NCBI GenBank assembly: GCA_035544215.1
Contig: DATKHY010000007.1
Coordinates: forward strand, 1 to 64,000
Source of the DNA: Candidatus Binatia bacterium
Lineage (GTDB): Bacteria > Vulcanimicrobiota > Vulcanimicrobiia > Vulcanimicrobiales > Vulcanimicrobiaceae
Length of the DNA: 64,000 bases
Direction of reading: 5' to 3'
Shown here: positions 59,077 to 64,000 of the stretch, one piece after another
How positions within the stretch are numbered: position 1 is the stretch's first letter
How the letters are laid out: every line of letters starts with the position of its first letter
The notes under the pieces: generated by a model
What the model saw: the letters and a program-made list of their open reading frames with translations, nothing else
Told to the model about the DNA's origin: nothing
Database searches by the model: none
Made by a program: the position numbers and the translations under genes

Positions 59077-59918
59077 AGACACATTTGGCCAAGGCTCGCA
59101 ACGGGATCGAGAGCGCTCGTCCCTACGAGCCCGAGAAAAATCCGGCGATCCGGCGCCTCACGGCGGGCGCGATTAAACGCCGCAAGGGCAAGACGCTCTT
59201 CCCGATCGCGACGGCGTACGACGCGCCGTTTGGACAGTTCGTCGAGCAAGCCGGGATCGACGTGATTCTCGTCGGCGACAGCGTCGGCAACGTCGTCCTC
59301 GGCTTCGACGAGACGACGCCCGTCACGGTGGACAGCATCATCTATCACACGCAGGCCGTCGTTCGAGGGACGACGCGCGCGCACATCATGGCCGACATGC
59401 CGTTCGGCTCGTACCAAGTCAGCAACGAAGAGGCGCTCCGCAACGCGATTCGCTTCGTCAAAGAGGGCGGGGCGTGCTCGGTGAAGCTCGAGGGCGGGCG
59501 CGATCAAACGGAGCGCATCCGCGCGATCACCGGCGCGGGCATCCCCGTCGTTGGACACATCGGCGTGACGCCGCAGACGGCCGGGCTCGGTCCCGGCTTC
59601 AAGATGCGCACCCATCGCGACCGGCTGATCGACGACGCGCGCGCCGTCGAGGCGGCCGGCGCCTACGCAATCGTGCTCGAGGTCGTCGATTTCGAGATCT
59701 CGCGCGAGATCACCGAGATGCTCTCGATTCCGACCATCGGGATCGGCTCCGGCCCGCACTGCGACTCGCAGGTGCTCGTGCTGCACGACATCCTCGGGAT
59801 GTATCCACATTCGCCGAGTTTCGCGAAGCGCTACGCGGAGATCGGGAGCCTCGCGACGGAGGCGCTGCAAGCCTTCGCGCAAGAGGTACGCGACAAAGCT
59901 TTTCCGCGCGCCGATTAG
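59073..59918 (+). CDS. panB: 3-methyl-2-oxobutanoate hydroxymethyltransferase
   Basis: First step of pantothenate/CoA biosynthesis, transferring a hydroxymethyl group from 5,10-methylene-THF. The 281-aa protein carries the magnesium-binding ILVGDSVGNVVLGF, the catalytic Glu region in VGHIGVTPQTAG, the LEGG loop and VLHDILGMYP. The start GTG overlaps pepA; about 40 N-terminal residues precede the usual PanB core, so a later start is possible. It needs panC and panE, which are not in the window. Confidence 0.94.
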   Translation: MKTHLAKARNGIESARPYEPEKNPAIRRLTAGAIKRRKGKTLFPIATAYDAPFGQFVEQAGIDVILVGDSVGNVVLGFDETTPVTVDSIIYHTQAVVRGTTRAHIMADMPFGSYQVSNEEALRNAIRFVKEGGACSVKLEGGRDQTERIRAITGAGIPVVGHIGVTPQTAGLGPGFKMRTHRDRLIDDARAVEAAGAYAIVLEVVDFEISREITEMLSIPTIGIGSGPHCDSQVLVLHDILGMYPHSPSFAKRYAEIGSLATEALQAFAQEVRDKAFPRAD

Positions 59919-59940
59919 AGTGCCGACCAGCTGGCACTCT
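59917..59940. terminator. Hairpin at the panB stop codon
   Basis: AGAGTGCC and GGCACTCT form an 8-bp perfect stem with an 8-nt loop. The left arm includes the last two bases of the panB stop codon TAG. It lies between convergent panB and the XRE regulator gene and could terminate panB, though no T-run follows. Confidence 0.5.
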
Positions 59941-59993
59941 GCGGTGCTAGCGTCGGGGAATGTTGGAACAGGACGAGTGGCCGGATCCGTTGA

Positions 59994-60527
59994 TCATCGC
60001 GATGCGCGCTTTCGAGCGCGTCCTTCTTGGCCACGGCGCCATGCCTCGAGCGCATCCAGTCGGCGACGAACCGACTGCAACGCATCGACGAGAGCCAGAC
60101 CACCCGCCGCCAAGTGCCCCGCCTCGGCGGGCAGATGTGATTCCGCTTCGGCGTCCTCGTCGCTCGGGCTAGGCGCCTCACGCACGCGCGCGCCGGCGCG
60201 CTCGAGGGCTCCGGCGACAATGCTCTGCGCGCGGCTGCGCGCCGCGTCTGTGAGCTTGCGTCCGAGCGGCCGAATCTCGACGACCATGGAAGTCTTGTTG
60301 GCCTCCACGAGCAGCCGCGTCTCCTCGCGTTCGATGCCGAGCAACGCCTCGGCCGTCGTGCCGAGCGCGCGTGCAATCAGAACGACCACGCCGATCGAAG
60401 GATTGCGCCGCTGGTCCGCTTCGATCTTGAAGAGCGTCGGATGATTTACTCCCGCGCGCCGCGCGAGCTCGTTTTGCGACCACCCTAAGGCGAGGCGCCG
60501 CGCCGCGATGCGTTTCCCAAGCGTCAC
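59994..60527 (-). CDS. XRE family transcriptional regulator
   Basis: The GTG at 60527 starts a 177-aa protein with an N-terminal helix-turn-helix, LGWSQNELARRAGVNHPTLF followed by KIEADQRRNPS, the standard XRE/Cro fold. The C-terminal half is a long charged and alanine-rich region that could dimerise (ALVDALQSVRRRLDALEAWR). An upstream TTG (60545) adds six residues. Possible targets are neighbours panB, pepA or purF, but no operator was recognised. It is convergent with panB and transcribed in the same direction as purF. Confidence 0.85.
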   Translation of the reverse strand: MTLGKRIAARRLALGWSQNELARRAGVNHPTLFKIEADQRRNPSIGVVVLIARALGTTAEALLGIEREETRLLVEANKTSMVVEIRPLGRKLTDAARSRAQSIVAGALERAGARVREAPSPSDEDAEAESHLPAEAGHLAAGGLALVDALQSVRRRLDALEAWRRGQEGRARKRASR

Positions 60528-60588
60528 GCATCTGGACTGTAGCAAGGGCCGAGCCGGGCCCTTGAACCATCCGGTCTTACCGAATGGC

Positions 60589-61959
60589 TTAGGCTGGCGC
60601 CCTCTGCAAGCGGTGGGCGGCGGGAACGTTGGGGTATTCGCCGATGAGGCAGCCGAGGCACATGTCCTCGCGGCGGCGCCCGACCGAGGCGATCAGGCCC
60701 TCCAGGCTGAGGTAGCCGAGCGAGTCCGCGCCCGTGCGCTCCCGAATCTGCTCCACGCTGTAGTTCGCGGCGATCAGCTCGTCGTAGGTGGCCATGTCGA
60801 CGCCGAGGTAGCACGGGTGCTTGATAGGCGGTGACGTGATGCGCAAGTGCACCTCGCGTGCCCCGGCCTCGCGCAGCAGAGCCACGATGCGCGGCGTGGT
60901 CGTGCCGCGCACGATCGAATCGTCCACGACGATCACCCGCTGGTCGCGCAGGTTCTCGACGAGCGGATTGAACTTGAGATGCACGCCGCGCGAGCGCATG
61001 CGCTGATCCGGGCTGATGAACGTCCGGCCGATGTAGCGGTTCTTGATGAGCCCCTCGATGTAGGGCAGTCCGCTCTCCGCCGCGTAGCCGATGCCGCCGG
61101 CGACCGCCGAGTCGGGCACGGCCATCACGACGTCCGCGTCGACGGGGTGCTCCTTGGCCAGCTCGCGCCCCATCGCGTAGCGCGCCATGTAGACGGACCG
61201 CTCGTTGAGCCTCGAGTCGGGTCGCGCGAAGTAGATGTATTCGAACATGCAGAGCGCGGACTGGGCGCCTTCGACCTCGACGCGATGCGACTCGAGCCCG
61301 TCCGCCCCGATGCGCACGATCTCGCCCCGCTCGATCTCGCGCAGATACTGTGCGCCGACCGTCCCGAGCGCGCACGACTCGGACGCCACGACGTAGCCGT
61401 TCTCGCCGAGCTTTCCGAGGCAGAGCGGGCGCACGCCCCACGGATCGCGGAACGCGTACAGCTCGCCCTGCGTGCAGAGCACGATCGAATAGGCACCGCG
61501 CGCCGACTGGAGCACCGACTTGATGCGGTCCACCATCGAGCCCTTCGCCTCGACAATGAGCTTGGCGAGCACCTCGGAGTCCGAGGAGGCCTGCAGTACC
61601 GTCGTGGGCGCGAGCCGCTCGCGCAGCTCGTCGGTGTTGGTGAGGTTGCCGTTATGCGCGAAGGCGAAGTCGCCGAGATCGGAGCGTTCGAGCAGAGGCT
61701 GCGCGTTGACGACAATTGACGAGCCGGTCGTCGAGTAGCGCGTATGCCCGATCGCGATGTGGCCGCTGAGCTCGCTCAGGATGTCTTCGTCGAAGATGGC
61801 GCCCAGCAGACCCATCTCCTTGTGCGAGCGGATCGTGCCGCCGTCCGCGGCGGCGATGCCGGCCGATTCCTGTCCGCGGTGCTGCAGCGCATAAAGCGCA
61901 AAGAACGCGAGTCGAGCGGCATCGCGTTCCGGTGCGAAGACCCCGGTTATCCCGCACAT
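60589..61959 (-). CDS. purF: Amidophosphoribosyltransferase
   Basis: Commits PRPP to purine synthesis. The 456-aa protein starts MCGITGVFAPERDAARL, with Cys2 exposed as the N-terminal nucleophile after Met removal and with no propeptide. The glutaminase domain has ALQHRGQESAGI and the PRTase domain VIVVDDSIVRGTTT. The C-terminal CLGCL pair and other cysteines suggest the iron-sulfur-containing type known from Bacillus. The TATAAT hexamer at 61969-61974 lies only 9 nt upstream of the ATG. Confidence 0.96.
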   Translation of the reverse strand: MCGITGVFAPERDAARLAFFALYALQHRGQESAGIAAADGGTIRSHKEMGLLGAIFDEDILSELSGHIAIGHTRYSTTGSSIVVNAQPLLERSDLGDFAFAHNGNLTNTDELRERLAPTTVLQASSDSEVLAKLIVEAKGSMVDRIKSVLQSARGAYSIVLCTQGELYAFRDPWGVRPLCLGKLGENGYVVASESCALGTVGAQYLREIERGEIVRIGADGLESHRVEVEGAQSALCMFEYIYFARPDSRLNERSVYMARYAMGRELAKEHPVDADVVMAVPDSAVAGGIGYAAESGLPYIEGLIKNRYIGRTFISPDQRMRSRGVHLKFNPLVENLRDQRVIVVDDSIVRGTTTPRIVALLREAGAREVHLRITSPPIKHPCYLGVDMATYDELIAANYSVEQIRERTGADSLGYLSLEGLIASVGRRREDMCLGCLIGEYPNVPAAHRLQRAPA

Positions 61960-61968
61960 CGTATGGCT

Positions 61969-61974
61969 ATTATA
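61969..61974 (-). promoter_or_regulatory. Candidate -10 element of purF, implying a leaderless transcript
   Basis: Read on the minus strand, TATAAT ends 9 nt before the purF ATG. With normal spacing the transcript would begin about 3 nt before the start codon, and no ribosome binding site would fit. A matching -35 element is weak (GCTCGA-like). Leaderless transcription is the simplest reading if this element is used. Confidence 0.5.
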
Positions 61975-62004
61975 GCAGACAGGCCCGGATATCGAGCCTG
62001 GAGG

Positions 62005-62676
62005 CTAGTCGCTCGCCCGCCTTCCGCCGAAAATCTGCAGCAAAGCGAGGAAGATATTGATCGCATCCAGGTAGATGCTCGTCGCCATCAGGACAGGCGT
62101 GAGGCCGTCGCCGCCGGCGCGCAGGCGCGCGAAGTCGATCAGCACCAAACCGGAGAAGATCACGAGCGTGATCCATGCGTACGTCTCCGGATGGATGAAG
62201 CGCACGAAGATCGAGATGATGCCGACGACGATGAGGCCCATCAGGGCGATCATGAAAATGCCCTGGAAGCGGCGCAGGTCGAGGCCGGTCGCGTAGACGA
62301 TCGCGCCAAGCGCGAACATGCCGAGGCCGGTGGTCAGTGCGGCGTTAACCACCACGTCGGGACCGAACGCGCGGACGTACTGGCCGACGACCGGCGCGAT
62401 GCCGACGCCTTCGCAGAACGTGAACGCGTAGAACAGCAGCAGCGAGAGCCCCTCGTTGCGCCGGACGGCATAGATCGAGAACAGCAGAATCAGCCCGACG
62501 ATCATCGCAACAAGGCCGATGCCGGGGCTGAGATCGTGGAACAGCCACGCGGCGAGCGCGCTGACGCACAGGCCCAGCGCCGTGATGCCTAGCACCTGCG
62601 CGAGTATAGAGTGCGTCGGGACCGCGGGCGCGACCGGACCACCGAATCGATTTTGCGGTTGTAAGCCGTAAGCCAT
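62005..62676 (-). CDS. Bax inhibitor-1/YccA family membrane protein
   Basis: A 223-aa protein from the ATG at 62676 with six to seven hydrophobic helices. The family pattern is visible: an N-terminal soluble stretch, IYAVRRNEGLSLLLFYAFTF followed by CEGVGIAPVV, and near the C-terminus LIDFARLRAGG then SIYLDAINIFLALLQIFG, whose aspartates form the BI-1 di-aspartyl pH sensor. Bacterial relatives leak calcium in a pH-dependent way; the role here is unknown. It is on the same strand as purF, 45 bp upstream. Confidence 0.9.
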   Translation of the reverse strand: MAYGLQPQNRFGGPVAPAVPTHSILAQVLGITALGLCVSALAAWLFHDLSPGIGLVAMIVGLILLFSIYAVRRNEGLSLLLFYAFTFCEGVGIAPVVGQYVRAFGPDVVVNAALTTGLGMFALGAIVYATGLDLRRFQGIFMIALMGLIVVGIISIFVRFIHPETYAWITLVIFSGLVLIDFARLRAGGDGLTPVLMATSIYLDAINIFLALLQIFGGRRASD

Positions 62677-62732
62677 GACGCTCTCTACTAACCTTGGGAG
62701 CGGAAAAGAGTTTCTCGAAGCCCCTCTGCTCG

Positions 62733-63869
62733 CTAGGTTCGCCGCACCCGGCCGAGCCCAAAGGCCAGCAACGCCGCAAATGCCGGCAAGACGCCGAGGT
62801 ACCTGGGATTGGCGCCGATGATCGCCGAGCCCGTCGCCGGGCCAAGGATCATCGCAAGTCCGTTGATCGAGTCGCTGACGCCCATGATCGCGCCGCGCTC
62901 GGATGGCCTCGCCCGCACTGACAGCAGCGCGGTCAGCGTCGGCTCGACCATCGCCGATCCGATGGCCCAGACGATCAAGGCGATCCCGAAGACCCAAAGG
63001 TCCGTGACGAACGAGAGCAGGCCATAGGCGAGGAAACTCGCGAGCAGGCCGATCTGCGCGACGCGCCGGTTCCCGAGGCGCGTGGCCAGCGGCGAAACGA
63101 CGAAGATCAGGGCCGCCCCGCCGACCACGCCTGCGCCCGCCAGAAGCCAGCCGACCTCCGATACCGGCGAACCGAGCACGTGGTTGAGATACAGCGCGAA
63201 GTTCGCGAGAAAGCACACGATCGCGAAGATCGCGAGGAAATGGCGGATCAACACGAGGCGCACTCCCGGCGCGTTAGCGGCCCGCAGCGACGCCTTGACG
63301 CTCGTGTGACTCGTGCGCTGCATGTGTGAGGGTAACAGCAGGACCGTGATCAGAATCGTGACGAGCTCGATGCCCGCCGCGACGAAGAACGGCACCGCGA
63401 GCCCGGCATGTATCAGGAAGCCCGACGTCACCGGCCCCACGATGAACGCGATCCCGAAGACCGCGCCGTACAGCGAGTACGCCAGGTCGCGCTGATCCTC
63501 GCGCGTGACGTCCGCGATGTACGACTGTACCGCGCCGAGCGCACCGCCGCCGCATCCCGAGATGATGCGCGACATGAAGATCAAGAACAGAGACGGCGCC
63601 GTCGCCTGCATCAGGTATCCAGCCAGCGTCAGGAACTGCGCGATTAGGATAATCGTCTTGCGCCCCAGGCGATCGCTGAGCTTGCCCCACACGGGCGCCG
63701 CTACCATGGAGCAGAACGCTGGAACGCTGAGCAGCGCGCCCACCATCACATCCGACGCATGGTACTGCCGCACGATCGCCGGCAGCAACGGAATCATCAG
63801 CGTGTAGCCGAGCGTCTCGACCAGCGTCGTGCCATAAACGGGCAGCAACGCTCGCGGTAAGCGTTGCAA
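62733..63869 (-). CDS. MFS transporter, DHA1/TetA-like
   Basis: A 378-aa transporter with about twelve helices starting at a TTG (MQRLPRALLPVYGTTLVETL). The loop motif GKLSDRLGRKTIILI between helices 2 and 3 is the MFS signature, and the motif-C-like GIAFIVGPVTSGFLI in helix 5 is typical of drug/H+ antiporters. Substrate is unknown. It starts 2 nt after the purD stop, so it is likely cotranscribed with purD. Confidence 0.9.
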   Translation of the reverse strand: MQRLPRALLPVYGTTLVETLGYTLMIPLLPAIVRQYHASDVMVGALLSVPAFCSMVAAPVWGKLSDRLGRKTIILIAQFLTLAGYLMQATAPSLFLIFMSRIISGCGGGALGAVQSYIADVTREDQRDLAYSLYGAVFGIAFIVGPVTSGFLIHAGLAVPFFVAAGIELVTILITVLLLPSHMQRTSHTSVKASLRAANAPGVRLVLIRHFLAIFAIVCFLANFALYLNHVLGSPVSEVGWLLAGAGVVGGAALIFVVSPLATRLGNRRVAQIGLLASFLAYGLLSFVTDLWVFGIALIVWAIGSAMVEPTLTALLSVRARPSERGAIMGVSDSINGLAMILGPATGSAIIGANPRYLGVLPAFAALLAFGLGRVRRT

Positions 63870-63871
63870 TA

Positions 63872-64000
63872 TTAGGGGAGCTTTGCGATGTCGGTGCGGT
63901 AGGTGAGCGCGTCGGTGCCGAGGCGGCCCGCGAGCTCTTTCACGCTCGCATATGCGCGCGTGCGCGCCTGCGCGAGATCGTCCCCGAGCGCGGTGACCGT
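63872..64000 (-). CDS. purD: Phosphoribosylamine-glycine ligase, C-terminal end (cut by window)
   Basis: The last 42 residues are visible, ending in TAA at 63872: VTALGDDLAQARTRAYASVK followed by a Leu/Gly-rich stretch and the terminal YRTDIAKLP. Both the V-T-A-x-G-x-x-L-x-x-A-R and the Y-R-x-D-I-A elements are the standard PurD C-terminus. PurD makes GAR, the substrate of the PurN fusion encoded 8 kb away. It lies immediately upstream of the MFS gene. Confidence 0.85.
   Translation of the reverse strand, partial: TVTALGDDLAQARTRAYASVKELAGRLGTDALTYRTDIAKLP

Overview
The window is GC-rich, gene-dense bacterial chromosome with short intergenic gaps, many GTG and TTG starts, frequent 1 to 14 nt gene overlaps and five intact tRNA genes. 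The left edge is a GloVer-type tandem repeat protein. Elsewhere there are BNR beta-propellers, exported lipoproteins, S9 peptidases and an adenosylcobalamin-dependent class II ribonucleotide reductase. This mix fits a deep-branching, mostly aerobic lineage such as Candidatus Eremiobacterota (WPS-2). That placement is inference from gene style, not a computed phylogeny. I see no rRNA, CRISPR array, IS transposase or prophage.

Layout. 1-3.1 kb: truncated GloVer protein, a decayed tRNA-Pro copy, a terminator, an intact tRNA-Pro overlapped by the end of an HU gene, aroQ, and divergent hslO. 3.1-14.1 kb (minus strand): translation and repair genes (tyrS, mutS2, gatBAC, an rlmCD-type methyltransferase), small envelope genes, a histidine phosphatase, tRNA-Ser, aroE and a yqeG phosphatase. 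14.1-20.3 kb: nrdJ, interrupted by two LAGLIDADG inteins. Its upstream region carries a LexA-type palindrome inside a near-consensus promoter spacer and a NrdR-like box. 20.4-38 kb: accessory and envelope genes, including a BNR propeller, selenium-binding protein/methanethiol oxidase, Lhr helicase, S9 peptidase, exported MsrA, SDR, DoxX, a methyltransferase and a BrkB protein. 38.3-45.6 kb: an exported protein and then a tight minus-strand run in the order yceD, rpmF, fabH, fabD, fabG, acpP, ffh, rpsP, KH protein, rimM. This joins fatty acid synthesis, protein targeting and ribosome assembly.

45.7-47.4 kb holds the most unusual locus: a four-gene operon of a lysozyme-like lytic transglycosylase and three small proteins. 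Proteins 1 and 2 share an ungapped 44-residue C-terminal tail, and proteins 3 and 4 share an ungapped 41-residue C-terminal helix. I recognise no family for the three small proteins. I read the operon as a candidate exported or assembled structure with its own wall-cutting enzyme. 47.4-54.5 kb: tRNA-Ile, small membrane and exported proteins, and a translationally coupled VOC, BNR propeller and ubiquitin-like (Gly-Gly ending) operon followed by an S9 peptidase. 54.5-64 kb: two tRNA-Ala genes flanking palindromic repeats, then purine genes (a GNAT-PurN fusion, purM, purF, purD) mixed with pepA, panB, an XRE regulator, a BI-1 family membrane protein and an MFS transporter.

REP-like palindromes occur in the tRNA-Ala interval, and two related fragments appear to have been absorbed in frame into coding genes (lhr and an S9 peptidase). 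All family calls come from reading motifs in the translations. No database search was run.
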